From CAZAMP01 sp964486455 (GTDB lineage: Bacteria > Eisenbacteria > RBG-16-71-46 > CAZAMP01), in assembly GCA_964486455.1 (NCBI GenBank), contig CAZAMP010000024.1, positions 1 to 64,000 on the forward strand: 64,000 bases of DNA, in the 5' to 3' direction. This document shows, piece by piece, positions 45,543 through 54,741 of the stretch. The position numbers and the translations under genes are program-made. Under the pieces are notes generated by a model. The model was not told the origin of the DNA and did no database searches. It was given only the letters and a program-made list of their open reading frames with translations. Within the stretch, counting starts at the first letter, position 1, and the number at the start of each line of letters is the position of its first letter.

Positions 45543-48500
45543 CTACCGGGTAATGAGCATCTTGCTGGTCAAGACCCGGCCCTCCGCATTCAGGCGATAG
45601 AAGTAGACGCCGGCCGCCATCCTCCGGCCACGCTCGTCCCGGCCGTTCCAGGGCGCGTTGTGGTTTCCTTCTTCGAGGGCGCGATCCACGAGTCGTCGCA
45701 CGCGCCGGCCGGCCACATCATAAATGTCGAGGCGGACGTGTGCCCGTCGCGAAAGTCCGAACGGTATCGTGACGATCTGCTTCGCGGGGTTGGGAAAGGA
45801 CTGCGCGAGCCGGATGCGTTCAGGCACACTTCCGGACGGATCGTTCGGACCGCCGGGCGTCGGTGTCGAGAACACCACCCACGTATCGCCGCCGTCTTCG
45901 GTCCGACCGGCTGAACGGTTCGCCGCTTGCGGTCCATAGCTCAGGGTGTCGATGGGAACGTGCCCGTTCGCCTCGGTCTCGAAGAGGCCGATCGCCTCAC
46001 CGCTCCCCGACAGCCGGAAGGTGGCGTGCAAAGCACCCTGCTCGGGCCGGTTGTCGCACCAGACGAGAAGATGCGCGCCCGGCGCGATCGTCGTATCGGG
46101 CAACCTCCACGCGGTCGGCCGCGTGAGATCATCGGTGAGGTGCATGCCGCCCACGGTGATCGAATCATCTCCCGAGTTGTAGAGCTCGATCCAGTCATCG
46201 TACTCACCCGCCTCGTCCGCGTTCACGTTGTCGTTGATGGCCAAGAACTCGTTCACGACGAGCGGGGGGAGCGCGTAGCCCACGGGAGCCACGTAGGCAT
46301 CTTCCGGCGAGTCGCGCGGGTCGGTCGCCACACCACCCGAATCGTCCCGCGCCGCCACATAGTAATGAATGACGGTCGTGCCCGGCGGCGTCACGATGCC
46401 GGCGCCGTAACGCCCGTCGCCGGCCGCCCTGTCGTGGTGAGATCCGTCATCTTCCATCGCGGTGTCCGTGAAGCCGCTTCCGGCGTCAGCCCACAGCGTT
46501 ACGTCGACGATCCCCGTGTCGTCCCAGACCTCGGTCGCCACCCAGATCGTATCGCCGACCGTCGGTGCCAGCGGATCACGCACGGTTTCGATGAACTGAG
46601 GGACGATGTTCCCCCACGGAACGTTGGGCGCTCCGGGCGTCGGCGTCGGGAGATGGCGCCACGCGTAGCTTCCATCCGGCTCTCGACCGAACGCGACGTC
46701 ACTGATCGCCGCCGGAAACGTCTTCGTGTCCACGACGCGATTCCCTTCCGCCGCGGGGCCGAAGATTCCGACGAATTCGCCGGCCGCTCCGAGGCGGAAG
46801 TTGGCGTGGAGCGGGCCCTGCAGTGTATCGCCCTCACACCAGACGAGAAGATGCGCGCCCGGCGCGATCGTCGTGTCCGGGAGCGACCATTTGGTCTGGT
46901 TCGCCTCGTCATCGGTGAGATGAAATCCCGACAGGTCCAGCGCGTCGTCGGTTGCGTTGTAGAGCTCGACCCAATCGTCGTGCTCGCCGTACGCATCGGC
47001 GATCGTCGTATCGTTCACCGCAAGTATCTCGTTGATGACGAGCGACGGCTCGGTGAAGCGCTCGAGCATGCGCGGAATTTCACCCTCCAAAAAGGCCCGC
47101 CGGAGTGTGACGAAGCGCCCGATTTCATCCGCGCCCTGGTCGAACCCGCTGTTGTCTTCCCAGCCCCATTTCCGCCAGTCGACCCGACCGCTTTCCGCGA
47201 TCCGTTCGTGCGCCGCGTGGCTCGCTTCTCCCATCGCCGACTCGGTGAAGACGGTATCCATCAGCTGCCGGACGCGGTCAAGGTGGCGCCGGTTGAAGTG
47301 GACGTTGTCGTGGAGCTTCGCGATCAGACGATTCTCCAACCCGGGGAAGACGGGGGTGGAGGCATGAAGCCAGGGCGACCAGAAGACCAGGACTCCGAGT
47401 GCTTCGTTGTAGTCCCACGGGAGCCAGGTCCAGATGCCCGTGTCGAGATCGTGGTGCAGATAGTAGTCGTCGCGCCCGAAGTCGATGTTCGACAGGACAA
47501 CGTTGGCCGCGTAGTAGTCGTAGAGACGCTCAAAGTCGAAGATGGGCAGCAGGGTTTCGTAGAGCGCGGAGTCAGGTGTATCGTCGATGAGCTCGATCAG
47601 CGTGATGATGTCGTCGTACCCGTCGTCCTCGTTCGTCTTCTTGTCGTACGCCTCCATGTAGGTCGCGGTGTCCGGCAGCCGTTCGAGCGAGTCGAACGCG
47701 CGGTAGAGGTTTCCGTCCGAATCCAGCTCCACGCGCTCGAGGAAGTCCCGGTTCACGTCCTCGACGCTCGCGTAGACGCCGAAGTAGCGCCCGTTCACGA
47801 AGAGCTGGATCGGTTCCGCGTCCGGCGCGTGGACGCCGCATCGTGCCAGAAAGTCGTAGGCGAGCGGTTCGCGAATGAGCGTCCGGTCCACCATCATCGC
47901 GTTGAGGTTCAGCACGTCACGTCCGTGCGCGAGCCCGACACCGGGGGCGGCGACCTTCCACGACTTCTTGGGCATCTTGCGCGTGATGGCGCCACGATAC
48001 CCGACCTCCGCGGCGTGGTTCTCGCCCTCCGCCGTGAACGTGGCCGGCACACGGATGTCCTGGAGGATATTCACGTTCAGCTCGAGCCACGCGATGTCGG
48101 AGATCGTGATCTCGTAGATCGGAAGCCGCGAGTCATCGCGCGGCAACGCCGTGGCGCGAACCGTCGCGCTCGGTGAGCCTTCGTTGCCGAACACATCCAC
48201 GGCCGTCACCCAGTAGTCGTAGGTTTCACCGATCGTCACATCGGTGTCGATGTGGCGCACCCGTCGGATCGTTTCGGGCCCGACACGAATCGCCTCGCCA
48301 CCCGTCGTCGGCCGGCGGTATAGGCGGTAGCCGGCCACGTCATCCTCCGTCACGTCGGTCCAGTGAAGTAGGACTTCCTCGAAGCCGTCGAGCGCGGTCA
48401 CCGACTCAGGCGCCGCCGGAGCAATGTCGTCCGCCTCCCGGCTCCAGACTGAGATCGCGGCAAGTGCTGACGTGCGTCGCTGCCGCTGCGACTGGACGAG

Positions 48501-49019
48501 GAACTGCGTCCCGGAGATGTTCAGCGGTACGCGATAGCGGATGGCGTATCCTTTCATCCCCGCCTCTGCGAAGATGTCCAAACCTCCGATGAGCGTCTCG
48601 TCGCCCGCGACGACGTCGAAGATGGCCTCGCCCGGACCGTTGTAGCGGATCTCGCTGAAGAGAAGCTCGATGATGACGGGACCGGGTTCGAGGCCGTCGA
48701 ATCGGTAGGTCCAGTTCCCGCGCGCCTCCGCGTGAAGCTCCGGGTCGAGCGTGCCGCCAACCGGGGCGTTTGCTTCACGAACGATGTCGCTTTCCGTGAA
48801 GCCGATTGGGTCTTCCGGGGTCCAGGCCTGGTCGGCCATGAAGTCGCCGTCGCGTCCCGCGACAAACTCCCCCGCACAGTTGATCCGGATCTCATACGCC
48901 GACACGATTGCCGGTGTCACGACGAGAAGCGACAAAACCAGCAGGGGAATCAGCGATGGGGAAGACGCCGGGAGAGACGCTTTCGCCGCCGACAAACCGC
49001 GTCTACCGCTCGAGCCCAT
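45543..49019 (-). CDS. secreted CotH-kinase / malectin / lamin-tail protein with sorting domain
   Basis: A 1158-residue secreted protein. Signal peptide LIPLLVLSLLVVTPAIVSA, then a malectin-like domain (about 43-190), an Fn3 domain (about 200-290) and a CotH protein-kinase-like domain (about 300-650) with GYRGAITRKMPKKSWKV, LNLNAMMVDRTLIREPLAYD, NGRYFGVYASVEDVNRDFL, GRDDYYLHHD and WLPWDYNEALG. Two lamin-tail domains follow (about 665-810 and 910-1050), separated by an Ig-like segment. The sorting domain (QSFPNPAKQIVTIPFGL, VRLDIYDVAGRRVRRLVD, PWNGRDERGR, AAGVYFYRL) ends it. CotH proteins phosphorylate secreted proteins; retention of activity here is inferred. The ATG lies 17 bases inside the end of the response-regulator gene, so it is co-expressed with the sensor pair. 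Confidence 0.85.
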   Translation of the reverse strand: MGSSGRRGLSAAKASLPASSPSLIPLLVLSLLVVTPAIVSAYEIRINCAGEFVAGRDGDFMADQAWTPEDPIGFTESDIVREANAPVGGTLDPELHAEARGNWTYRFDGLEPGPVIIELLFSEIRYNGPGEAIFDVVAGDETLIGGLDIFAEAGMKGYAIRYRVPLNISGTQFLVQSQRQRRTSALAAISVWSREADDIAPAAPESVTALDGFEEVLLHWTDVTEDDVAGYRLYRRPTTGGEAIRVGPETIRRVRHIDTDVTIGETYDYWVTAVDVFGNEGSPSATVRATALPRDDSRLPIYEITISDIAWLELNVNILQDIRVPATFTAEGENHAAEVGYRGAITRKMPKKSWKVAAPGVGLAHGRDVLNLNAMMVDRTLIREPLAYDFLARCGVHAPDAEPIQLFVNGRYFGVYASVEDVNRDFLERVELDSDGNLYRAFDSLERLPDTATYMEAYDKKTNEDDGYDDIITLIELIDDTPDSALYETLLPIFDFERLYDYYAANVVLSNIDFGRDDYYLHHDLDTGIWTWLPWDYNEALGVLVFWSPWLHASTPVFPGLENRLIAKLHDNVHFNRRHLDRVRQLMDTVFTESAMGEASHAAHERIAESGRVDWRKWGWEDNSGFDQGADEIGRFVTLRRAFLEGEIPRMLERFTEPSLVINEILAVNDTTIADAYGEHDDWVELYNATDDALDLSGFHLTDDEANQTKWSLPDTTIAPGAHLLVWCEGDTLQGPLHANFRLGAAGEFVGIFGPAAEGNRVVDTKTFPAAISDVAFGREPDGSYAWRHLPTPTPGAPNVPWGNIVPQFIETVRDPLAPTVGDTIWVATEVWDDTGIVDVTLWADAGSGFTDTAMEDDGSHHDRAAGDGRYGAGIVTPPGTTVIHYYVAARDDSGGVATDPRDSPEDAYVAPVGYALPPLVVNEFLAINDNVNADEAGEYDDWIELYNSGDDSITVGGMHLTDDLTRPTAWRLPDTTIAPGAHLLVWCDNRPEQGALHATFRLSGSGEAIGLFETEANGHVPIDTLSYGPQAANRSAGRTEDGGDTWVVFSTPTPGGPNDPSGSVPERIRLAQSFPNPAKQIVTIPFGLSRRAHVRLDIYDVAGRRVRRLVDRALEEGNHNAPWNGRDERGRRMAAGVYFYRLNAEGRVLTSKMLITR
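46057..46094. repeat. 38-base exact repeat, copy in second lamin-tail domain
   Basis: Identical, base for base, to 46837-46874, exactly 780 bases away. Both encode the conserved TTIAPGAHLLVWC strand of the two lamin-tail domains, which have diverged around it. Confidence 0.7.
46837..46874. repeat. 38-base exact repeat, copy in first lamin-tail domain
   Basis: Partner of 46057-46094. Exact identity over 38 bases within otherwise diverged domains suggests a local duplication with later gene conversion, or strong constraint. Confidence 0.7.
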
Positions 49020-50346
49020 AGTCCGAGATCTTTTTCCGGAGGGTCGTCTGAGAAATCTCGAGGCGCTTCGCGGTGCGCGTGATGTTCCACCCCATCGACT
49101 CGAGGGCGCGCCGAACGTGCTCGCGCTCCGCCTCGTGGAGAGGTCCCACCACGCCGGACCTCGCCGGCGCGTCGAACGAGATTGCCTCCGCCTCGATCGT
49201 TGTCGCGCGCGACATGGCGATCGCTCGGGTGAGCGCGTTCTCCAGCTCGCGCACGTTTCCGGGCCAGTCGTGCGACTGAAGCTTCTCTCTCGCGCCCTCC
49301 GAGAGCGTGTGCGCCGTCTTTCCGGAAGCCGCGGTTTCGAGATCGCCGACGATCCGACCGAGAAGGGTGTCGGTGATCAGAGCGATGTCTTCGCGCCGCT
49401 CACGGAGCGGCGGGATGGGAATGCGCGTGACGGCGAGACGGAAGTAGAGGTCTTCCCGAAACGCGCCGTCCCGGACGAGCGCCTCGAGGTCACGGTGCGT
49501 GGCCGCGACGATGCGCGCACCGAGCGGGATCGCGTTCACCCCGCCCACGCGTTCGAACTCCCGCTCCTGAATCGCGCGGAGCAGCTTCCCCTGAACATCG
49601 ATGGCCAGGTCGCCGACCTCGTCCAGGAATACGGTGCCGCTCCCCGCCAGCTCGAGCTTTCCGATCTTCGTCGCGTCCGCGCCGGTGAAGGCGCCTTTCT
49701 CGTGTCCGAAGAGCTCGCTTTCGAGGAGCGTCGGAACGATGGCCGAGCAGTTGATCGCCACGAACGGATCGCCCGACGTGCCCGCATCGTGGATCGCCCG
49801 CGCGACGAGCTCCTTGCCCGTACCGCTCTCGCCTTCGATGAGCACCGTGACGCGGCTTCGCGAGACGAGTCCGACGGATTTGATCACGTTCATGATGGCG
49901 CCGCTACGACCCACGATCTCCCGGGGCCGCAAGGGCGGGACGTCGGGTGTCGCCGGCGCCGCCGTGGAGCTCGACCGTAGCGAACGGACGTGTCGGTCCG
50001 CCTTCTCGATGGCGATAGTGATGTCGTCGATATCGAGCGGCTTTCGAATGTAGTCGAAGGCGCCCGCGCGGATCGCCTCGATCGTTGCCGCCATGTCCTG
50101 CGTGCCGGTGATCATGAGGATCGCGGAGTGCGGCGCACGGGCCAGCATCTCCTTGAGCACGTCGAGGCCGCTGCGATCGGGGAGGTTCAGGTCGAGGAAG
50201 ACGATCGACGGATCGAAATCACCGAAGGTCCCGATCCCGTCCGCTGCCGTGTAGGCGGTGCGCACCTCGTGGCGTAGCGTTCCGAGCTGGATCTCCAGCG
50301 AGCGCGCCAGCGCCTGATCATCATCGACGATGAGAATGCGACTCAT
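49003..50346 (-). CDS. NtrC-family sigma-54-dependent response regulator
   Basis: A 447-residue enhancer-binding protein. Receiver: acid triad VDDD (8-10), phospho-acceptor Asp52 in VFLDLNLPD and Lys in RKPLDIDD. AAA+ domain: GESGTGKE (172-179), GAFTGA (218-223), LDEVGDL. C-terminal Fis helix-turn-helix: NITRTAKRLEISQTTLRKKI. Start and kinase stop overlap by four bases (ATGA) and its own stop lies 17 bases inside the CotH start, so kinase, regulator and CotH form one transcription unit. Targets unknown; no clear sigma-54 site was found before its own operon. Confidence 0.92.
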   Translation of the reverse strand: MSRILIVDDDQALARSLEIQLGTLRHEVRTAYTAADGIGTFGDFDPSIVFLDLNLPDRSGLDVLKEMLARAPHSAILMITGTQDMAATIEAIRAGAFDYIRKPLDIDDITIAIEKADRHVRSLRSSSTAAPATPDVPPLRPREIVGRSGAIMNVIKSVGLVSRSRVTVLIEGESGTGKELVARAIHDAGTSGDPFVAINCSAIVPTLLESELFGHEKGAFTGADATKIGKLELAGSGTVFLDEVGDLAIDVQGKLLRAIQEREFERVGGVNAIPLGARIVAATHRDLEALVRDGAFREDLYFRLAVTRIPIPPLRERREDIALITDTLLGRIVGDLETAASGKTAHTLSEGAREKLQSHDWPGNVRELENALTRAIAMSRATTIEAEAISFDAPARSGVVGPLHEAEREHVRRALESMGWNITRTAKRLEISQTTLRKKISDYGLER

Positions 50347-52190
50347 GCTTCTCCTCGAGACTTGTCGATCGGCAGGACGATGGTGAACTCCGCGCCGCCG
50401 GCCGCCCGGTTCGACGCGGATACCGTTCCACCGTGATACTCGACGATCTTCTTCACGTTTGCCAGTCCCAGTCCGACGCCGTCGGTGCGCGTGGTGAAGA
50501 ACGGATGAAAGAGACGATCCATCGACCCCTCCGCGATACCCGCGCCGCTGTCGGAGACACGGAAGACGCAGGCGTTGCCTCCGTCATGGTCCTCAAACGC
50601 CGCCGAGATGGAGACGGTTCCCCCGTCGCCCGCGGCCTGCGCGCCGTTTTCGATGAGGTTCGCGAGCGCCTGGTGTATTCGCTCACGATCGACCTTGGCG
50701 GCGCGGCTGGCGGTCTGATCGTCAACGGTGATTCGGATCCCGCGCGATTGTGCGCGCGGCCCGGACGCGCGGAGGATCTCGTCGATGAGATGCCGCACCG
50801 GTATTTCCTCGAGGTGCATCTCGAACGGTTTGCCGTAGTTCAAGAGCTCGCCCAGCATGCGCTCCACGCGCTCGACCTGACCGCCCGCGATCTCCGCGAG
50901 CTCGGCGTGGGCGGCGTCCTCTCGGGCGAAGCGGGCCAATGCCTGCACGTTTACCTTGATCGACGAGAGCGGGTTTCTCATCTCATGAACGATGCTGGAG
51001 CTGAGGCGGCCGATCGCGGCGAGCGACTCGGAGTGCAGGCGTTTGCGATGGGAGTCTTCCAGCGCGTCGAGCATCTGATTGAACGCGTTTCCGACCTCCC
51101 GCACCTCGGTGCCTTCGCGAATGTCGACGCGCTCGCGATGACGGCCGCCGGCGATGCGTTGTGCCGCCGAGGCCAGCGCGCGGAGCGGATACGAGAGCTG
51201 GCCCGCAACCGAGCGGGAGAAGACGATGACGAGCATGAGCGTGAGCGCCCCGACCACGAATGCCCGGGTTCGAAGTGTCCCCAACCAGCCGAGCGCTTCG
51301 GTCGACGAGATCTCCGCGACGATCCCCCAGTCGCGATCCGTCATCCAGGCCTGCCCGCCGACGACCTCGCCTCCGAACGCGCTCCGGTAGATCCCCGCGC
51401 CGTCACCGCCGGGAGCGAACGGCGTAGCGCGCTCCCCGCTCGGGAAAGTGGGTTCGCGGCCTTCACCGGCGGTCGGCGAAACGGTCAGCACCGAGCCGTC
51501 GTTCGCGATCAGGAAGACGGTGCCACTTTCCCCGAGGCCGGTTCGTTCGTTGAGAATGGGTGCGAGTGTCTCCTCGAGGCGAAGCGTCGAGACCACGTAG
51601 CCGACCGCATCTCCGCCGGGATTGCTCAGGTCGTTCGCGAGGCAGAGCTGGAGCGGTCCGCCGGTGTGCCGGTGGATATCGCCGATGACCGGCCCATCGC
51701 TCGTGAGCAACCTCTCCCGGAGGACGGGATGGGGCGCGCCGTCGGGAGCGATGGATGAATCGCCGGTTCCCGGTAGCGATCCCGCACCGGCGATCCGGTT
51801 CCAATCCATGTCGAAGAGGGCGATGGCTTCGTACGCCTCGGCCCTCTGCCGGAAGGTGTCGAGATAGCTGCAGACTCGATGATGGGACGGATGCCCGCTC
51901 TCCGCGGTCACGAGCGCGGCGCAATCCCGGCTTTGTCCGACGATCGCCATGTCGGTGAGGCGTTCCTGGATCCACGTTTCGGTCCACGCGCGACGCGATG
52001 CGGCGACCGCCATGAGCCGCTCCTCCGCCGACTCGATGATGGCCTGCCGCGCGCAGTGGTAACCCTGATAGGCCATCACGACCAACGGAACGAGCGCGAT
52101 CGCGAGCGACCAGATGAGGATCTTCCGCCGCAGCGACCCGAACGGGGCACGCGAGGCGGCGGCGGTATCTCGGCTGTTCGTGTCCGACAT
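50343..52190 (-). CDS. membrane sensor histidine kinase with extracytoplasmic dCache-like domain
   Basis: About 615 residues. First membrane segment ILIWSLAIALVPLVVMAY, then a roughly 270-residue periplasmic dCache-like sensor (ALFDMDWNRIAGAGS, GYVVSTLRLEETLAPILN, GTVFLIANDGSVLT), a second membrane segment (AFVVGALTLMLVIVF) and a HAMP linker. H-box SSIVHEMRNPLSSIKVN, N-box ALANLIENGAQAAG, G1 VSDSGAGI and G2 GVGLGLANVKKIVEYHGG are present. ATG 52190 is preferred to the longer reading (to 52355), which would overlap the arsR operator. dCache sensors bind small organic ligands, so a soluble periplasmic signal is likely. It is divergent from arsR. Confidence 0.9.
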   Translation of the reverse strand: MSDTNSRDTAAASRAPFGSLRRKILIWSLAIALVPLVVMAYQGYHCARQAIIESAEERLMAVAASRRAWTETWIQERLTDMAIVGQSRDCAALVTAESGHPSHHRVCSYLDTFRQRAEAYEAIALFDMDWNRIAGAGSLPGTGDSSIAPDGAPHPVLRERLLTSDGPVIGDIHRHTGGPLQLCLANDLSNPGGDAVGYVVSTLRLEETLAPILNERTGLGESGTVFLIANDGSVLTVSPTAGEGREPTFPSGERATPFAPGGDGAGIYRSAFGGEVVGGQAWMTDRDWGIVAEISSTEALGWLGTLRTRAFVVGALTLMLVIVFSRSVAGQLSYPLRALASAAQRIAGGRHRERVDIREGTEVREVGNAFNQMLDALEDSHRKRLHSESLAAIGRLSSSIVHEMRNPLSSIKVNVQALARFAREDAAHAELAEIAGGQVERVERMLGELLNYGKPFEMHLEEIPVRHLIDEILRASGPRAQSRGIRITVDDQTASRAAKVDRERIHQALANLIENGAQAAGDGGTVSISAAFEDHDGGNACVFRVSDSGAGIAEGSMDRLFHPFFTTRTDGVGLGLANVKKIVEYHGGTVSASNRAAGGAEFTIVLPIDKSRGEA

Positions 52191-52311
52191 GTTCGTGTCT
52201 ATCTCCGGCAAAGGCCAATGGCCGCGGGAACATCCCGCGACTGACGCGGTAACCGAGAATAACGCGATTTGGGTCCCGGTTCCCCCTTCTCGAAGAGACG
52301 GTCGGGATGGC

Positions 52312-52340
52312 TTGTGCTCAGTTTGGCGATTTGGCATAAT
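52312..52340 (+). promoter_or_regulatory. sigma-70 promoter of the arsR operon
   Basis: TTGTGC (52312-52317), a 17-base spacer and CATAAT (52335-52340, five of six to TATAAT). The -10 lies within the palindrome at 52329-52348, so repressor binding would block it. Transcription starts near 52347, 26 bases before the ATG. Confidence 0.65.
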
Positions 52341-52348
52341 TGCCAAAT
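52329..52348. promoter_or_regulatory. ArsR/SmtB-type operator
   Basis: ATTTGGCATAATTGCCAAAT: perfect eight-base arms around TAAT, 24 bases before arsR and overlapping its -10. This size and AT-centred dyad are typical for ArsR/SmtB repressors, implying autoregulation released by metal or thiol stress. Confidence 0.7.
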
Positions 52349-52372
52349 AGATCAAGGAATGAGGTTTGCCGC

Positions 52373-52693
52373 ATGGACACGAAGAGCCGGGCCCGCTTAG
52401 AGGCCCGTGCGAAGATCATCAAGGCGATGGCCCATCCGACCCGCCTCTTCATTGTCGAGGAGCTCTCGAAAGAGGAACGCTGCGTGCGTGACCTGACCGA
52501 GATGATCGGAGCCGACGTCTCGACGGTCTCGAAGCACCTGTCCGTTCTCAGAAACGCCGGGATCATCCGGAACGAACGGCGCGGGTCGATGGTCTTCTAC
52601 CACCTCCAGGTTCCGTGCGTTCTGAACTTCTTCAGCTGTGTGGAGAGCGTCCTCGAGTCGTCCGCGAAGGATCAACTCAATCTCATTCGCTGA
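52373..52693 (+). CDS. ArsR/SmtB-family metal-responsive repressor
   Basis: A 106-residue winged-helix repressor: AMAHPTRLFIVEELSK, recognition helix DVSTVSKHLSVLRNAGII, wing ERRGSMVFYHLQ. Cys37 in the ERCVRDL position matches the alpha-3 site of ArsR (ELCVCDL). A second pair, Cys82 and Cys89 in VPCVLNFFSCVE near the C terminus, could complete a three-Cys As(III), Cd or Cu(I) site. ATG 52373 is chosen because GAGG precedes it by about nine bases; the upstream in-frame ATG would lie in the operator. It begins the permease, thioredoxin, CcdA operon. Confidence 0.88.
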   Translation: MDTKSRARLEARAKIIKAMAHPTRLFIVEELSKEERCVRDLTEMIGADVSTVSKHLSVLRNAGIIRNERRGSMVFYHLQVPCVLNFFSCVESVLESSAKDQLNLIR

Positions 52694-52777
52694 GTCGAAT
52701 GCGGGCGCCGGGCGTATCGTCGGGGAGACGCGACAGGATCCAATCGGCCGGGTCCCGTCGGGCGGTGGAGTGGAACG

Positions 52778-53953
52778 ATGGGGTGGAAGCGGGAATTGAA
52801 AGCGGCGGGCCTGATCGGGGTCGTCTTCGCGGCGATCTATCTCCTTCCGCTCGGCTCCACTCGTTTCGATCACGCCGTTCTGGAATCGCTTCATCTCGCG
52901 AAATGGTACGCCCGCGAGCACGTGGTCCTCTGCCTCGTTCCCGCGTTCCTGATCGCCGGCGCCATCGCGGTCTTCACGAGCAAGGCTGCCGTTCTGAAAT
53001 ACCTCGGCGCCGGGGCCAATCGTTTCGTGGCATACGGCGTCGCATCCATATCCGGAAGCGTTCTCGCCGTCTGCTCATGCACCGTCCTGCCGCTCTTCGC
53101 GGGGATCACCGCGCGCGGCGCGGGGATCGGCCCGGCCTCCGCGTTCCTCTACGCGGGACCTGCCATCAACGTGCTCGCGATCATCTTCACCGCGAGAGTG
53201 CTTGGCTTCGAACTCGGGATCGCTCGGGCGATCGGCGCCATCGCGTTCAGCATCATCATCGGTCTTCTCATGCAGCTCATCTTCCGGCGCGGGGAAGAGG
53301 AACGTCGGGATCTATCGTTCGCGCCCACTGACGAAGACGCCGACAAATCCCACCGCTCACACGGCGTCATCTTCGTGTCGTTGGTCGGCATCCTGGTCTT
53401 CGCGAACTGGAGCTCGGCAGGCCCGCCGAACAGCGTGTGGAGCTGGATCGCGTCGGCCAAGTGGATTCTGACGGCGGTCTCGGCGACGGCTCTCGTGCTG
53501 GCCCTGTCCCGTGCCCGGCGTCACGGCGGGCTTGGCGAGTGGCTGTCATCGTCCTGGGGATACGCCAAGCAGATGCTGCCGCTACTTCTCGTCGGCGTGT
53601 TGATCGCAGGAGCGCTTCTCGGTCGTCCGAACGAGGAAGGGCTCATCCCGTCGGCCTGGGTGAGCGCGGCCGTCGGCGGCAACTCGCTGGGCGCAACGCT
53701 GATCGCCTCGGTCGCCGGCGCCTTCATGTACTTCGCGACGCTCACGGAGGTGCCGATCCTGCAGGGGCTCCTCGGCAGCGGAATGGGGAAAGGGCCCGCA
53801 CTCGCGCTGCTCCTGGCCGGACCCGCCCTGAGCCTACCGAACATGCTCGTCCTTCGGAGCGTGTTGGGTACGACGAAGACAATCGTGTACGTCGCGCTGG
53901 TGGTCGTGATGGCGACGTCGAGCGGAATGATCTACGGCGCGATCATGGGATAG
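52778..53953 (+). CDS. arsP: ArsP/DUF318-family permease
   Basis: A 391-residue membrane protein with about eight to ten helices. The family hallmark is AVCSCTVLPLFAGI followed by RGAGIGPASAFLYAGPAINV (Cys99, Cys101); the second half repeats ALLLAGPALSLPNMLVL. Known ArsP exports trivalent organoarsenicals, and other members remain unassigned. It follows arsR and precedes a small redox thioredoxin with an eight-base gap, an arrangement widely seen for DUF318 permeases. The Cys pair could bind the metalloid or accept electrons from the thioredoxins. Family confident; substrate inferred. Confidence 0.85.
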   Translation: MGWKRELKAAGLIGVVFAAIYLLPLGSTRFDHAVLESLHLAKWYAREHVVLCLVPAFLIAGAIAVFTSKAAVLKYLGAGANRFVAYGVASISGSVLAVCSCTVLPLFAGITARGAGIGPASAFLYAGPAINVLAIIFTARVLGFELGIARAIGAIAFSIIIGLLMQLIFRRGEEERRDLSFAPTDEDADKSHRSHGVIFVSLVGILVFANWSSAGPPNSVWSWIASAKWILTAVSATALVLALSRARRHGGLGEWLSSSWGYAKQMLPLLLVGVLIAGALLGRPNEEGLIPSAWVSAAVGGNSLGATLIASVAGAFMYFATLTEVPILQGLLGSGMGKGPALALLLAGPALSLPNMLVLRSVLGTTKTIVYVALVVVMATSSGMIYGAIMG

Positions 53954-53961
53954 GAGGGTCG

Positions 53962-54195
53962 ATGCAGACGATTCAGATTCTCGGTCCGGGCTGCCCGCGC
54001 TGCAACCAGCTCGCGGAGCACGCCATGGCGGCGGTCAGCGAGCTCGGACTTGCCTGCAATGTCGAGAAGGTCACCGATATCGCGAAGATCGCCGCGATGG
54101 GTGTCATGGTCACCCCGGGCTTCGTCCTCGACGGAGACGTGAAGACGACCGGGAAGGTCCTTTCGGTGGATGAGATCAAGGAAATGCTCGGCTGA
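53962..54195 (+). CDS. small thioredoxin-fold redox protein (CPRC)
   Basis: A 77-residue cytoplasmic mini-thioredoxin: MQTIQILGPGCPRCNQLAEH with active Cys11 and Cys14, and cis-Pro in MVTPGFVLDGDV. GGAGGG lies seven bases before the ATG, which comes eight bases after the permease stop. This redox-active disulfide family is regularly encoded next to DUF318 permeases and probably passes electrons or metal to them. It is distinct from the larger exported thioredoxin that follows. Confidence 0.88.
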   Translation: MQTIQILGPGCPRCNQLAEHAMAAVSELGLACNVEKVTDIAKIAAMGVMVTPGFVLDGDVKTTGKVLSVDEIKEMLG

Positions 54196-54210
54196 GGATC
54201 GGAGGGCGAG

Positions 54211-54738
54211 GTGAGCGGAGGGAAAAGGCTGGTGATCGTGGTTGTCGCGGTCGCGATCTTCGTCGGGGCGGTGATCGTGAAGGAAATGGGGCGCTCCCGG
54301 CACGACGACGCTCGAGAACCCGATGCGACGACCGCCGGGGTCATGGCCACCGGGGCCGACACCATGGCTGCGGGAGCGGTCGCCTCCGCGCCGCAGGCGT
54401 CGGAAGCCCGACCCGTTCAGGTCGAGCCGGGCCTGCCGAGGTTGGTGGATCTCGGTTCCACGACGTGCATTCCCTGCAAGAAGATGGCCCCCATCCTGGA
54501 TGAGCTTGCGCGGGAGTATGCCGAAGAAATCGTCGTCGAGGTCATCGACGTGCGGAAGGATCGTGCCGCAGCGCCCAAGTATGGAATTCGCGTCATTCCC
54601 ACGCAGATCTTCTTCGATGCCGAAGGAGAGGAGCGTTTTCGCCACGAAGGTTTCATGTCGAAGGCCGCCATCCTGGCGAAGTGGGCGGAACTCGATGTGC
54701 GTCTTGCCCCGGGCGATAGCGCCCAGGGCGGGTCGTAA
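54211..54738 (+). CDS. membrane-anchored periplasmic thioredoxin
   Basis: A 175-residue protein starting with GTG behind GGAGGG. N-terminal signal anchor (LVIVVVAVAIFVGAVIV), an Ala/Thr-rich linker (about 30-70), then a thioredoxin domain with LVDLGSTTCIPCKKMAPIL (Cys86, Cys89) and YGIRVIPTQIFFDAEGEE (cis-Pro). Acts outside the inner membrane as a disulfide reductase, most likely recharged by the CcdA encoded next, three bases downstream. CIPC differs from the DsbA-type CPHC, which fits a reducing role. Confidence 0.88.
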   Translation: MSGGKRLVIVVVAVAIFVGAVIVKEMGRSRHDDAREPDATTAGVMATGADTMAAGAVASAPQASEARPVQVEPGLPRLVDLGSTTCIPCKKMAPILDELAREYAEEIVVEVIDVRKDRAAAPKYGIRVIPTQIFFDAEGEERFRHEGFMSKAAILAKWAELDVRLAPGDSAQGGS

Positions 54739-54741
54739 CCG

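Noticed and set aside
52373..52693. Operator palindrome at 52329 as a sigma-54 promoter (TGGCA...TTGC)
   Set aside because: The spacing between GG and GC is too short, while a clear -35/-10 pair overlaps the site.
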